A DNA stretch of 64,000 nucleotides from Aedes albopictus. Its lineage: Eukaryota > Arthropoda > Insecta > Diptera > Culicidae. Made by a program: the position numbers and the translations under genes. Below are positions 1 to 10,640 of the stretch, in pieces (the stretch's first letter is position 1; the number at the start of each line of letters is the position of its first letter). The DNA lies in NCBI RefSeq assembly GCF_035046485.1, contig NC_085137.1, forward strand, positions 477,363,396 to 477,427,395, written 5' to 3'. Below the pieces are notes generated by a model. That model searched no databases and was not told where the DNA came from. It worked only from the letters and a program-made list of their open reading frames with translations.

Positions 1-1050
1 CGGTGGAACTCCTGGAGGAATTCCCAAAGAACTTGGATATATTTCAGAGTAACTCTTGAAGACATTTGTGAGGAACTTGAAGAACTCCTTGTTAAATTCC
101 CGAAGAATTCCCGAAAACTCCTGAGGGAATTTCATGGAAACTCCTGGAGAAATTCCCAAGGAACTCCTGGAGGCATTCTCCAGGAACTCCTGGAGGAACT
201 CCCGTCGAACTTCTGGGGGAATTCCCAATGAACTTCAAGATGAATTTCCGAGCAACTCCTGAAGGAATTCCTGAAGAAATTCCCGGAAAACTCCTGTTAG
301 AATACCCGAAGAACTCCTGTAGGAACGCCCGAAGAACTCCTAGAGGTATTTCCGAGAATCTCCTGGAAGAACTCTCGGAAAAGTCCTGGAAGAATTCTCG
401 AGAAACATTTGGAATTATTCCTTAGAAATTCCTGGGGGAATTTTTGATTAACTTCAGAAGGAATTGCCAGGTAACTTGGATAAACTTCCGAGGAACTCCT
501 GGAAGAATTGCCGATTAACTCCTATATGAAATTCATAGGAGCTCCTGGAGAAATTCCCGAGGAACTTCAGGAGGAATTTCCGAGGAACTACTGGAAGAAT
601 TTCCGAGGAACTCTTAGAATAATTCCGGAGGAATTTTCGAAGAAATCCTGAAGAAATTCCCGAGGAACCTCTGGAGGAATTTCCGAAAAAAAAGTCTTGG
701 AAGAATTCGTGACGAACTTCTATGAGAATTCTCAACGAACTCCTGGAAAAATTCCGAAAATCTCTTGGAGCAATTCCCTAAGAAACTCCTCAAGGATTTC
801 ACCAAAAAGTTCTGAAGGAACTCCTCAGATACTCCTGGAGGATGTTTACAGTAACTCCTGGGGCCTTGCCTGGGGCACTTCTCAAGGAGCCTATGGAGGA
901 ATTTCCGAGGAGCTCCTGGAGTAATTTACGAGAAACTCCTGAAGGAGTTCCTGAGGAAGTCCTGAATGGTTTCTAAAGGTACTCCTGCAGAAACTTTCAT
1001 GGAAACTCATGCATAATTGTTAAAGTACTTTTTGAAGGAATCATTCATCA
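1..1050. repeat. Degenerate ~24-bp minisatellite
   Basis: The stretch is a head-to-tail array of a degraded unit close to GGAACTCCTGGAGGAATTCC followed by CGAA. Unit length varies and the sequence drifts strongly, so the array is old. Short open frames run through it only because the unit lacks stops in some frames; they are low-complexity and not taken as genes. The same style of repeat returns at 10640-11340 on the far side of the satellite array, so both may once have bordered it. Confidence 0.85.
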
Positions 1051-1054
1051 GTTT

Positions 1055-2251
1055 AAAAATTCAGAAGCTTCACGAAAAATATTTAAATGATTTCTGGAAA
1101 TCCGTTTGGATTTTCAATAATACTTAGCCATCAGGGTTGTAGCACAGACAAACAGACGTAACACTCTAATCAATTCCATTGTACACCGATTAAACGGGCT
1201 ATTTTAAAATTTGATAGTTGGCTGACTGCCCATTCGTGGCCTTGCATCGTTTTTGTTCAAGTTTGACGTTTGCTCACTACCGCCACCGTGTTCATGGTCG
1301 GCCAAATTCAGTAATTTTAGTATTGAGCAAATATTTGTCCATGACTATGATTTGAATCGAAAAATGTTCGAAGTGTTACGTATGTTTGTCTGTGGTTGTA
1401 GTCTTAGAAATAAAGAAAAAATTCTATATCTGTTTAAGAAATCAGAAGCTTCAAGAACAAAATTTAAATTATTTCTGAATTCCTGTTGGGATTCTCCTAA
1501 ATTCCCTGCCGTCAGGGTTAAAGTCTTAGAAATATAGAAAATATTAGAAATAAGAAGTTCCACGAAAAATATTTAAATAATTTCTGAAAATCCGTTAAGA
1601 TTCTTAGAAATTCCCAACCATCTGGGTTATAGTCTTATAAATACAAAAAATATTCTCTTCCATATCAAGAAATCAGAAGCTTCACGAAAAATATTTAATT
1701 GATTTCTGAAAATCCGGTCAGATTCTCAGAAATTCCCAGCCATCTTCTTTATAGTCCTAGAAATATAGCAAATATTCTCCATCGTTTTTAGAGATCAGAA
1801 GCTTCTCGAAAAATATTTAAATAATTTCTGAAAATCCGTCAAGATTCTCAGAAATTCCCAACCATCTGGGTTATAGTCTTAGAAATATAAGAAATATTCT
1901 CTATCATTTTTGAAAATTAGAAGCTTCACGAAAAATATTTATATGATTTCTGAAAATCCGATAAGATTTTCAGAAATTTCCAGTTGTCTGAGTTATAGTC
2001 TTAGAATCATAGAAAATATTCTCTCTCTGTATCATTTTTAGAAATCAGAAGTTTCACGAAAAATATTTAATAAATTACTGAAAATCCGTTAAGATTCTCA
2101 GGAATTCCCAATCATCTGGGTTATAATCTCAGAAATATAGGAAATATTCACTATCATTTTTGGAAATCAAAAGCTTCACGAAAAACATTTAAATAATTTC
2201 TGAAAATCCGTTAAGATTCTCAGAAATTTCCAGTTATCTGAGTTATAGTCT
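1055..2251. repeat. ~120-130 bp satellite array, left block
   Basis: About nine to ten tandem units share the landmarks GAAGCTTCACGAAAAATATT, CTGAAAATCCG, CAGAAATTCCCA, CATCTGGGTTATAGTCTTAG and GAAATATTCTCTATCATTTT, in that order. Spacing between equivalent landmarks is about 120-130 bp. The block is cut at 1143-1393 by a small hAT-type MITE and at 2252 by the SINE nest; the same array resumes at 8272. Confidence 0.92.
1143..1393. mobile_element. hAT-type MITE in the satellite
   Basis: The ends are inverted: CACAGACAAACAGACGTAAC on the left and the complement of ACAGACAAACATACGTAAC on the right. The 8-bp sequence GGTTGTAG lies directly outside both ends (1135-1142 and 1394-1401), which is the target duplication expected for hAT superfamily elements. 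The satellite reads correctly through the site if the 251-bp element and one duplication copy are removed. It has no transposase, so it is non-autonomous. Confidence 0.85.
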
Positions 2252-2436
2252 TCTCTCTCTTCTTGGCGTAACGTCCTCATTGGGACAAAGCCTGCTTCTC
2301 AGCTTAGTGTTCTATGAGCACTTCCACAGTTATTAACTGAGAGCTTCCTCTGCCAATGACCATTTTGCATGCGTAGGGGTAGGCGGGGCAATATGGACAC
2401 CCTAAGGTTTTTGCCAACTTTACCTGGCAAGATGTC

Positions 2437-2851
2437 TATTACGTGCAAGCCCCTCGTAAGGTGATGCGCCATTGTCAAACCTAAAGCTGTCAGATAGAAG
2501 TGACGGACGACTGACACTCTGCACACGGATAGATAGAAGACATTGAACAGCTAGGAGTCAGTGCTAGTGAATTGGATTTGTTAAACCCGTTGAAATTCGG
2601 AGACTTTTCTAGTGTAAGATAACATGCATTTATTTGGTCTTAATGTACTTAATTGATTGAACTTATAGGCTAATTTGAACTTAAACCCTAGCTAGAATAA
2701 TTTGTTCACGATTGCTCAACTGAAGAGACTAAATTGTGAGTATAAAAACATTCCTTTTAAATACCATGCGATAATAAAACAATATTTCAGCTTGAGCTTT
2801 ACCATACCGCAAAAGCGATTTTTGCTTCAAGAACTCCGAAGAACGTGAACA
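2437..2851 (+). repeat. 5' LTR of the BEL element
   Basis: A TATA box (TATAAAAA, 2741-2748) and an AATAAA signal (2773-2778) lie in the 3' half, about 30 bp apart, leaving a short R region. The LTR starts TA rather than the TG of the 3' copy and ends CA. No clear tRNA primer-binding site is obvious in the 25 bases between the LTR and the ATG. Confidence 0.93.
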
Positions 2852-2876
2852 AAACTCAAGAATTTATCCATACAAG

Positions 2877-5800
2877 ATGCCTAGGAAAACACGCTCGCAA
2901 ACGAAAGGCAAATCAAAGGCGTCGGTACCCACTCGACAAATCGGTGATACACGTGCTGCAAACGCTATACAGAGCAACAACAATGCATCGGAGGCGACAA
3001 TGGGGAACATTGCTCGGGAAGAGGGGTATGCTACTCAGGCCCGTATGCCCCAAGTGAGATTCGTATCGTCTGATGTTATGGTTGATTGCGGAGATCGGTA
3101 TGACTGTGTGGTTTGTGATCAGCCGAATAATGCCGAGCAATGCATGGTGCAATGCCGAAAGTGTGCCAATCTGTACCATTTCACTTGTGCCCAGACAAGT
3201 GGTAGTCTCAAGGATCGATCTGATGTGTTCCTATGCACCTCATGTACCCCTCGGAATGCTGGTCCAACAGCAAGTTCTATAACTGGATTGTCAGACACGT
3301 CGAGTACACGGAGAGCTAGACTGGCCCGTGACCTCGAACTACTGGAAGAAGCAAGACGGTTAGAAGAAGACGCTCAACGGGAAAAGTTGGAACGTGAGAA
3401 GCAAATGAGCGAGAAGGCAACAAGGGAGAAGATTGAACGAGATAAACAATATCTGGCAAGGAAACGAGAACTTCTTATTCAACAAGACGAGGAAGATGAA
3501 GCTACAAGTTCAAAGAGTAACCGTTCTGTTCGGTCCACATCCAAAAGAATTGAGGATTGGATCGTCAAGCAAGCAACCAGCAATATAGGTTCACTTTCAG
3601 TTGAAGAGACGTCGGCATTTGCAGATCCCGCACATCGTTCAACTGTGACACCGACAGTACCGTGTACTCAGCAACGTAGCTCCACTCCGGTTCAAAACGA
3701 CCTACCAGTTATCCGCCGTTTCTCTATCAAGAACGAGCCCTTTGATGTCGATCGTATTTCTGCTGCTCGCACAACCGGAAGTATTACGATCGGAGACAAC
3801 GAACTAGACGAAGCTGTCGGAGGAATCTTGTCCGTGGATGGTGACCGAGTTTCTCCTGTCATTTCATTAGTGAACCTTAAACCGCTTCACAATTTGCTGG
3901 AAGAGGAGGAACCGTCTGTCACAAAGGCTGGAGCTACGACGAAAGTCACGAATAGTGTAGCTTTGCCATACAGTCAATGGCAAAGTGAAACAGGCTTTCT
4001 GCGTCGAGCGAATGCGCTAGAAGAACGTCACCAAAAAGAGAATGAGATTCGGCGAAAACGAGAGCTGGAGCTGGTCGATCAAATTAGACATTTACAGATT
4101 CAAAAGAAGGAAGATGTGCTCCAACGTCAGGCATATGAATCGGAGGTCAAGAAACAGCTGCAACAGTTCAACGACAGACAAAACGCCATGGAAGAACGAC
4201 GACAACGTGAACTGCAACAGAGGGATGCCGAAATAAATCGTCTGCGGGAAGCGGAGCAGCGGTTAATGGTTCAGTTGCAATCACTCAGTCAGGCTCTACA
4301 ACAGAACGTCGACCTCGTCGGGCGAACCAGCAATGTCACTCAAGGGTTATCGTCTGCAGTTCTGCCGGGCGAAACCCGATTCAAGAGGGTTCTGGTACAT
4401 CCTGAAGCACTCATCGATCGCCCAAAAGGAACACCCCCGCTGGCCACTAAATCTACGGTTGACCCAAATCTGGTAAGTGCCACTCGAACTATCCAAAAAG
4501 AAATAAAAGAACCCCCTCAACCACATTTGCTTCATAACGACCACGATACTCTAAATCCCCTGACACACACCTTTTCTGACCACCAACCGTTCGATATTTC
4601 GACTCCCAATGGAGGTCGTTCGACCTACTCTGATCGTATCGAAACCCCAACAAACTGTCCGAGAATATTCCAAGGTGCTGCGCCCTATCACCAATTTCAG
4701 TCAGCAGTACCTCATGAAGCTAGCGGAAGACCTGGGAACTGTTTTCAGCAAGAAGTGTTTCTTCCTTCCCCGGAGCAGTTGGCTGCCAGGCAAGTACTTT
4801 CGAAGGAGCTACCAACGTTTGCGGGAGATCCGGTGGACTGGCCTCTTTTCTTCAGCAGCTACCACCATTCGACGCAAGCTTGTGGTTATTCCGACTTCGA
4901 AAACCTTCTACGGCTGCAACGTGCCTTGAGAGGACCAGCTAAGGACGCAGTGAGCAGTTTCCTGTTACATCCTTCAACGGTTCCACAAATTTTGTCGACC
5001 TTGCAAACTTTGTTTGGACGTCCGGAGCAAATTGTGCACAACCTCATCGAAAAAGTAAGAGCTACACCAGCTCCCAAACCAGATCGCTTGGAGACATTGG
5101 TGACGTTTGGTTTGGTTGTCCAGAACTTGTGTGGCCATCTGAAAGCCGTAGGACTGGATTGGCATTTGTCGAACCCAACGCTACTACAGGAGCTGGTAGA
5201 AAAGTTACCAGCGAATGTGAAATTCAACTGGGCAATGTACCAACAGCAATTTCAAGTTGTAGATCTCAACGTATTCGGCGAGTACATGACGCGCGTAACG
5301 TCTGCGACCAGTAGTATAACTGTATCCAACCTGCAACCAAAGATCATTAAGGATGACCGTATGAAGACAAAAGATAAAGCGTTCGTAAATATGCATACCA
5401 CAGGACAGACAGATTACGTGCTAGAGATCAACGAAGATGATGCGGCCGGAAAGATGGAGCAGTGCACGAGCCGATGTCCAGCGTGTAAAACTGAAAATCA
5501 TCAGGCAAGTGAGTGTGCAAAGTTCAAGTCACTCAACTTGGACGATCGCTGGATTATTGTTAAGGACAACAAACTTTGCCGCCGATGCTTAACTCCCCAT
5601 TCAAGATGGCCTTGCAAAGGAGAGGTGTGTGGCCTTAACGGATGCCAAAAACTGCATCATCATTTGCTGCACTATGATCCGGCCACTGACTCTCGAAAGC
5701 TGGAGAAAAGTACAAATGCAACAGTCGCAATACATCAGAAAGCTACGACATCGATGCTATTCCGAGTACTTCCCGTAACACTGTACGGAAAATTTGGCGA

Positions 5801-6776
5801 GGTTAACACGTTCGCTTTCCTAGATGACGGGTCATCAGTCACACTTGTTGAACGTGAAATCGCCCACACGTTAGGACTCGATGGGCAGAAGGAATCATTG
5901 TGCATCCAGTGGACAGGTGGTATCAACAAGGGGATAGCAGACTCTCGTCTGGTTAAAATGGAAATATCAGCCCAAGGAAGTAACAAACGCTTTACAATTG
6001 GAGAAGCGTACACCGTGGACAAACTGGGTCTTCCGCAGCAATCTTTGAACTTTGAAGAAATAGCTGAGCGGTTCAAGTACCTCAAAAAGCTACCCGTTCA
6101 AAGTTACGAATCAGCCATACCTGGAATATTGATTGGTATTGACAACGCTAACCTTCTTGCTACACTCAAGCTACGAGAAGGGAAAATGCAAGAGCCAATC
6201 GCGTCCAAAACTCGAATAGGTTGGGCTGTATACGGAAGAATGCGAGGGGGAGAGCAGATGCAACATCGTCAGTTGCACATTTGCAAACGACCGACACTTA
6301 GCGATCTCCAGGAATATGTTCGCGAGCCTTTCACCCTGGACAGTTTGGGCACTGCTGCAGCGCCGTCTATAGAAGGTGCTGACGATGACCGCGCGATGAA
6401 AATTTTGGAAGATTCTACTAAGCGAACCAACTGTGGCACATTCGAAACTGGTCTGCTGTGGAAAAACGATTATGTTGAACTCCCTGACAGGAATCCGGCG
6501 TTGTACGCAGCAGTTCACAGACAAAAAACGGAATACCTTCCAACCATTACAAAAAAGACGATCAATGTGGGTGAATTAGAGGTCATTGCGGATGAAAAGG
6601 TTAGAAACAAGTGGTTGAGGGGTCGGGTGGTGCGTGTATATCCAGGCATAGATGGAACAATACGGAAGGCGGATGTGATGACTACAGGAGGTCTACTGAA
6701 CCGAGCTGTCGCTAAGCTTGCACTCCTGGACGTGGAGTTGAGGGATGACGCCGTAACGGAAGTGAAGGCGTCATGA
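2877..6776 (+). CDS. BEL/Pao Gag-protease polyprotein with pol deleted in frame
   Basis: This 1299-residue frame starts 25 bp after the 5' LTR and stops 9 bp before the 3' LTR. In order it shows a PHD-type finger (about 74-124; CVVC at 77-80, CTSC near 120), charged coiled coils (about 145-208 and 368-478), a Gag region resembling DUF1759 (about 645-792, begins LPTFAGDPVDWP), Cys/His zinc knuckles (about 867-932), a retropepsin-like domain resembling DUF1758 (DDG at 983-985), a short leader normally preceding reverse transcriptase (about 1180-1215, ends PALYAAVHRQ), and then directly the tail domain resembling DUF5641 (about 1220-1290, begins EYLPT). Reverse transcriptase, RNase H and integrase are missing, yet the frame stays open. 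Inference: it can still make Gag and protease but needs enzymes in trans to move. Confidence 0.93.
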   Translation: MPRKTRSQTKGKSKASVPTRQIGDTRAANAIQSNNNASEATMGNIAREEGYATQARMPQVRFVSSDVMVDCGDRYDCVVCDQPNNAEQCMVQCRKCANLYHFTCAQTSGSLKDRSDVFLCTSCTPRNAGPTASSITGLSDTSSTRRARLARDLELLEEARRLEEDAQREKLEREKQMSEKATREKIERDKQYLARKRELLIQQDEEDEATSSKSNRSVRSTSKRIEDWIVKQATSNIGSLSVEETSAFADPAHRSTVTPTVPCTQQRSSTPVQNDLPVIRRFSIKNEPFDVDRISAARTTGSITIGDNELDEAVGGILSVDGDRVSPVISLVNLKPLHNLLEEEEPSVTKAGATTKVTNSVALPYSQWQSETGFLRRANALEERHQKENEIRRKRELELVDQIRHLQIQKKEDVLQRQAYESEVKKQLQQFNDRQNAMEERRQRELQQRDAEINRLREAEQRLMVQLQSLSQALQQNVDLVGRTSNVTQGLSSAVLPGETRFKRVLVHPEALIDRPKGTPPLATKSTVDPNLVSATRTIQKEIKEPPQPHLLHNDHDTLNPLTHTFSDHQPFDISTPNGGRSTYSDRIETPTNCPRIFQGAAPYHQFQSAVPHEASGRPGNCFQQEVFLPSPEQLAARQVLSKELPTFAGDPVDWPLFFSSYHHSTQACGYSDFENLLRLQRALRGPAKDAVSSFLLHPSTVPQILSTLQTLFGRPEQIVHNLIEKVRATPAPKPDRLETLVTFGLVVQNLCGHLKAVGLDWHLSNPTLLQELVEKLPANVKFNWAMYQQQFQVVDLNVFGEYMTRVTSATSSITVSNLQPKIIKDDRMKTKDKAFVNMHTTGQTDYVLEINEDDAAGKMEQCTSRCPACKTENHQASECAKFKSLNLDDRWIIVKDNKLCRRCLTPHSRWPCKGEVCGLNGCQKLHHHLLHYDPATDSRKLEKSTNATVAIHQKATTSMLFRVLPVTLYGKFGEVNTFAFLDDGSSVTLVEREIAHTLGLDGQKESLCIQWTGGINKGIADSRLVKMEISAQGSNKRFTIGEAYTVDKLGLPQQSLNFEEIAERFKYLKKLPVQSYESAIPGILIGIDNANLLATLKLREGKMQEPIASKTRIGWAVYGRMRGGEQMQHRQLHICKRPTLSDLQEYVREPFTLDSLGTAAAPSIEGADDDRAMKILEDSTKRTNCGTFETGLLWKNDYVELPDRNPALYAAVHRQKTEYLPTITKKTINVGELEVIADEKVRNKWLRGRVVRVYPGIDGTIRKADVMTTGGLLNRAVAKLALLDVELRDDAVTEVKAS

Positions 6777-6785
6777 GGGGGAGAA

Positions 6786-7200
6786 TGTTACGTGCAAGCC
6801 CCTCGTAAGGTGATGCGCCATTGTCAAACCTAAAGCTGTCAGATAGAAGTGACGGACGACTGACACTCTGCACACGGATAGATAGAAGACATTGAACAGC
6901 TAGGAGTCAGTGCTAGTGAATTGGATTTGTTAAACCCGTTGAAATTCGGAGACTTTTCTAGTGTAAGATAACATGCATTTATTTGGTCTTAATGTACTTA
7001 ATTGATTGAACTTATAGGCTAATTTGAACTTAAACCCTAGCTAGAATAATTTGTTCACGATTGCTCAACTGAAGAGACTAAATTGTGAGTATAAAAACAT
7101 TCCTTTTAAATACCATGCGATAATAAAACAATATTTCAGCTTGAGCTTTACCATACCGCAAAAGCGATTTTTGCTTCAAGAACTCCGAAGAACGTGAACA
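6786..7200 (+). repeat. 3' LTR of the BEL element
   Basis: It begins TGTTACGTGCAAGCC and ends GAACGTGAACA. TATA (7090-7097) and AATAAA (7122-7127) sit at the same offsets as in the 5' LTR. It is followed at once by the ATGTC target duplication and then the interior of the host MITE. Confidence 0.93.
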
Positions 7201-8271
7201 ATGTCAAAAATGTTTAGTTTTTTGATACATATATCCTTTTAAAGTCTATTTAGCATTTATTGCATAAGAATGCTCACGAAGAAACATGATTTATCCACTT
7301 CAAAAAATGTTTTGAAAAATGTTAGTTTTTCATGACCGTCTTCAAGCATACGGGGCAGAATGGACACCCCCATGGGGCAATATGGACACCATGAGACTTT
7401 TACGAATTTTGTACATTATTTACACCTATAAAGTCATTTCATTACAAAACAACTATTATGGATGAATAATACGTCGAAGTAGTTCATTTTTGTTCAGTTA
7501 ATTTAAATTCAGGCTGTTTTGGATAAAGCTTCGTTTTTGTCGGCATGTACAGCTGTGCCCAGAACAACTATTTTCCACTGCTGTCGTTTTTTGACCAATT
7601 TGTTTTACCCTATGTCTACTATAGTGAACATTTAACAGAAAATATACTGAAATCGAACAATTTAGTTGGTTTGTGATTTAGGTTATATTTTTCCCTTGTT
7701 GCTTCTTTCAAAAAGGTGAGTGTCCATTTTGCCCCGGCAACAGAAGATATTTCCAAACTTGATTTTTGATATAATAAAGAAGAAAATATAAACATGTTAA
7801 GCATGTAGATACAGCAAAACTACTTGCATGTGTTCTAGAAATATCAGGTTTTAATCGACCTGCAATAAATTAATTACTAAATCTTATTTTAGATGGTGTG
7901 AAAATTATAATTTCCATGCACAAAAAGCGGAGGACGCAACTTTTTCGTGTAAAATCAAGTATAATTTTAATTTCGAATGTTTATTTCTTGAAACTACGTT
8001 TTAGACAAATGGACTATATTCTCCATTCATTAAAAGTTCAAAAAAGTTCGCATATTTCAAAATATTGAGGGTGTCCATTCTGCCCCGGGTGTCCATAATG
8101 CCCCGCCTACCCCTATCTCGTGTGGCAGGCACGAAGATACTCTATGCCCAAGGAAGTCAAGGAAATTTCCTTTACGAAAAGATCCTGGACCGACCGGGAA
8201 TCGAACCCGTCACCCTCAGCATGGTCATGCTGAATACCCGTGCGTTTACCGCCTCGGCTATATGGGCCCTC

Positions 8272-10640
8272 AGTTATAGTCTGAGAAACATAGAAAATAT
8301 TCTCTAACATTTTTGTAAATTAGAAGCTTCACGAAAAATATTTAAATGATTTCTGAAAATCCGTTAAGATTCTTAGAAATTCCCAACCATCTGGGTTATA
8401 GTCTTATAAATACAAAAAATATTCTCTTTCATATCAAGAAATCAGAAGTTTCACGAAAAATATTTAATTGATTTCTGAAAATCCGGTCAGATTCTCAGAA
8501 ATTCCCAGCCATCTTCTTTATAGTCCTAGAAATATAGCAAATATTCTTCATCGTTTTTAGAGATCAGAAGCTTCTCGAAAAATATTTAAATAATTTCTGA
8601 AAATCCGTCAAGATTCTCAGAAATTCCCAACCATCTGGGTTATAGTTTTAGAAATATAAGAAATATTCTCTATCATTTTTGAAAATTAGAGGCTTCACGA
8701 AAAATATTTAAATAATTTCTGAAAATCCGCAAAGATGTTTAGAAATTCCCAGCTATCTGGGTTATAGTCCTAGAAATATAGAAAATATTCTCCATCATTT
8801 TAAGAGATCAGAAGCTTCTCGAAAAATATTTAAATAATTTCTGAAAATCCGTTAAAATTCTCAGAAATTCCCAGTTGTCTGAGTTATAGTCTTAGAATCA
8901 TAGAAAATATTCTCTCTCTGTATCATTTTTAGAAATCAGAAGTTTCACGAAAATTATTTAAATAATTTCTGAAAATCCGTTAAGATTCTCAGAAATTCCC
9001 AACCATCTGGGTTATAGAGGTCTTAGAAATATAGGAAATATTCTCTATCATTTTTGGAAATTACAAGCTTCACGAAAAATATTTATATGATTTCTGAAAA
9101 ACCGGTAAGATTTTCAGAAATTCCCAGTTGTCTGAGTTATAGTCTTAGCATCATAGAAAATATTCTCTCTCTATCATTTTTAGAAATCAAAAGTTTCACG
9201 AAAAATATTTAAATAATTTGTGAAAATCCGTTAAGATTCTCAGCTGGGTTATGGTCTTAGATATATAGGAAATATTCTCTATCATTTTTGGAAATTAGAA
9301 GCTTCACGAAAAATATTTACAGTCGAACCTCCATGAGTCGATGTTCCTTGACTCGATATCAACTCATGGAGGTAAATTTTTCCATACTGAAAAATAATTT
9401 CTGGGTTACTATGATGGTCCCTCCAAACAGCTTCCCAAAGGATTTATGTTTTACTACTCGATATTTCCTTCAGTCGATGGTCCCTTCAATATCGACTCAT
9501 GGAGGTTTTACTGTAAATGATTTCTGAAAATCCGTAGATTCTCAGAAATTCCCAACCATCTGGGTTATAGTCTTAGACATGTAGGAAATATTCTTTTTCA
9601 TTTTTGGAAATTAGAAGCTTCACGAAAAATATTTAAATAATTTCTGAAAATCCGCAGATTCTAAGAAATTCCCAGCCATCTGGGTTATAGTTCTAGAAAT
9701 ATAGAAAATATTCTCCATCATTTTAAGAAATCAGAAGCTTCTCGAAAAATATTTAAATAATTTCTGAAAATCCGTTAAGATTCTCAGAAATTCCCAACCA
9801 TCTGGGTTATAATCTAAGACATGTAGGAAATATTCTTTATCATTTTTCAAAATTAGAAGCTTCACGAAAAATACTTAAATAATTTCTGAAAATCCGCAAA
9901 GATTCTCAGAAATTCCCAGCCGTCTGGGTTATAATCCTAGAAATATGGAAAATATTCTCTACCATTTTAAGTGATTAGAAGCTTCTCGAAAAATATTTAA
10001 ATAATTTCTGAAAATCCGTTAAAATTCTCAGAAATTTCCAGTTGTCTGAGTTATAGTCTTAGAATCATAGAAAATATTCCCTCTATCATTTTTAGAGATC
10101 AGAAGTTTCACGAAAAATATTTAAATAATTTCTGAAAATCCGTTAAGATTCTCAGAAATTCCCAACCACCTGGGTTATAGTCTTAGAAATATAAGAAATA
10201 TTCTCTATCATTTTTGGAAATCAGAAGCTTCACAAAAAATATTTAAATAATTTCTGAAAATCCGCAAAGAATCTCAGAAATTTCCAGCCATCTGGGTTTT
10301 AGTCCTGAAAATATTGAAAAAAAAAATCTCCATCATTTTTAGAGATCAGAAGCTTCACGAAAAATATTTAAATAATTTCTGAAATTTCGTTAAGATTCTC
10401 AGAAATTCCCAGTTATCTGAGTTATAGTCTTAGAAATACAGAAAATATTCTCTATCCGTTAAACAAATCAGAAGCTTTACGAAAAATATTCGAATGATTT
10501 CTGTAAATCCGTTAAGATTCTCAGAGATTCCCAGCCATCTGGGTTATAGTCTTAGAAACATAGAAAATATTCTCCATCATTTTCAGAGATCAGAAGCTTC
10601 AGAAATGATTTCTGTAAATTCGTTTAGATTCTCAGAAATT
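8272..10640. repeat. ~120-130 bp satellite array, right block
   Basis: Roughly nineteen more units of the satellite at 1055-2251, in the same orientation and with the same landmarks. Units differ by scattered substitutions and short indels. A mariner-type MITE interrupts the block at 9320-9513. At about 10600 the units decay and pass into a different, CTGGAGGAAT-type minisatellite. Confidence 0.92.
9320..9513. mobile_element. 194-bp mariner-type MITE
   Basis: Inverted ends CAGTCGAACCTCCATGAGTC and (reverse complement of the right end) CAGTAAAACCTCCATGAGTC are flanked by TA at 9318-9319 and 9514-9515. Taking it out with one TA leaves an uninterrupted satellite unit. A second inner inverted pair (ACTCGATAT / ATATCGACT) suggests a partly folded interior. 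No coding capacity. Confidence 0.9.

Larger units (their letters stand above)
2437..7200 (+). mobile_element. BEL/Pao LTR retrotransposon, internally deleted
   Basis: The 4764-bp element has two 415-bp direct LTRs (2437-2851 and 6786-7200) and the 5-bp target duplication ATGTC (2432-2436 and 7201-7205). The LTRs differ, as far as I can read, only at the second base (A at 2438, G at 6787), so insertion is recent. A purine-rich tract AGGGGGAGAA (6776-6785) precedes the 3' LTR. Autonomous BEL/Pao elements are usually several kb longer; this one keeps gag, protease and the C-terminal tail but lacks reverse transcriptase, RNase H and integrase. Confidence 0.95.
2376..8113. mobile_element. TA-flanked MITE inside the SINE, split by BEL
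   Basis: The ends GGGGTAGGCGGGGCAATATG (left) and its inverted partner ending at 8113 (GCCCCGCCTACCCC) are bordered by TA at 2374-2375 and 8114-8115. Removing the element and one TA restores the SINE reading seen in related copies. Without the BEL insertion the MITE is about 970 bp. Its inner parts (7206-8113) carry further copies of the terminal motif GGGGCAATATGGACACC, for example near 7350, 7374, 7715 and 8070, in both orientations. No protein frame of note lies in it. Confidence 0.85.
2252..8271 (-). mobile_element. tRNA-derived SINE (Feilai-like), split by nested insertions
   Basis: On the minus strand the element begins at 8271 with a tRNA-like head carrying an A-box region (AGCCGAGGCGG) and a B box (GGTTCGATTCC, about 8200-8210). 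It ends near 2252 after the conserved CTTCTCAGCTTAGTG / GGACAAAGCC tail. The 11-bp sequence AGTTATAGTCT flanks it at 2241-2251 and 8272-8282. The SINE is present only as 2252-2375 and 8114-8271; the rest is the MITE and the BEL element inserted into it. Family assignment to Feilai is from its general layout, not from a search. Confidence 0.85.

Noticed and set aside
228..924. Open frames in the first minisatellite
   Set aside because: They follow repeat units rich in GlyIleSer and ArgAsn/Lys patterns; several frames and both strands are open at once.
2852..2876. tRNA primer-binding site after the BEL 5' LTR
   Set aside because: The 25 bases show no convincing complement to a tRNA 3' end that I can identify by eye.
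1055..10640. Regular repeats with spacers resembling a CRISPR array
   Set aside because: Units are ~120-130 bp and similar over their whole length, with no unique spacers, in a eukaryotic context. It is a satellite.
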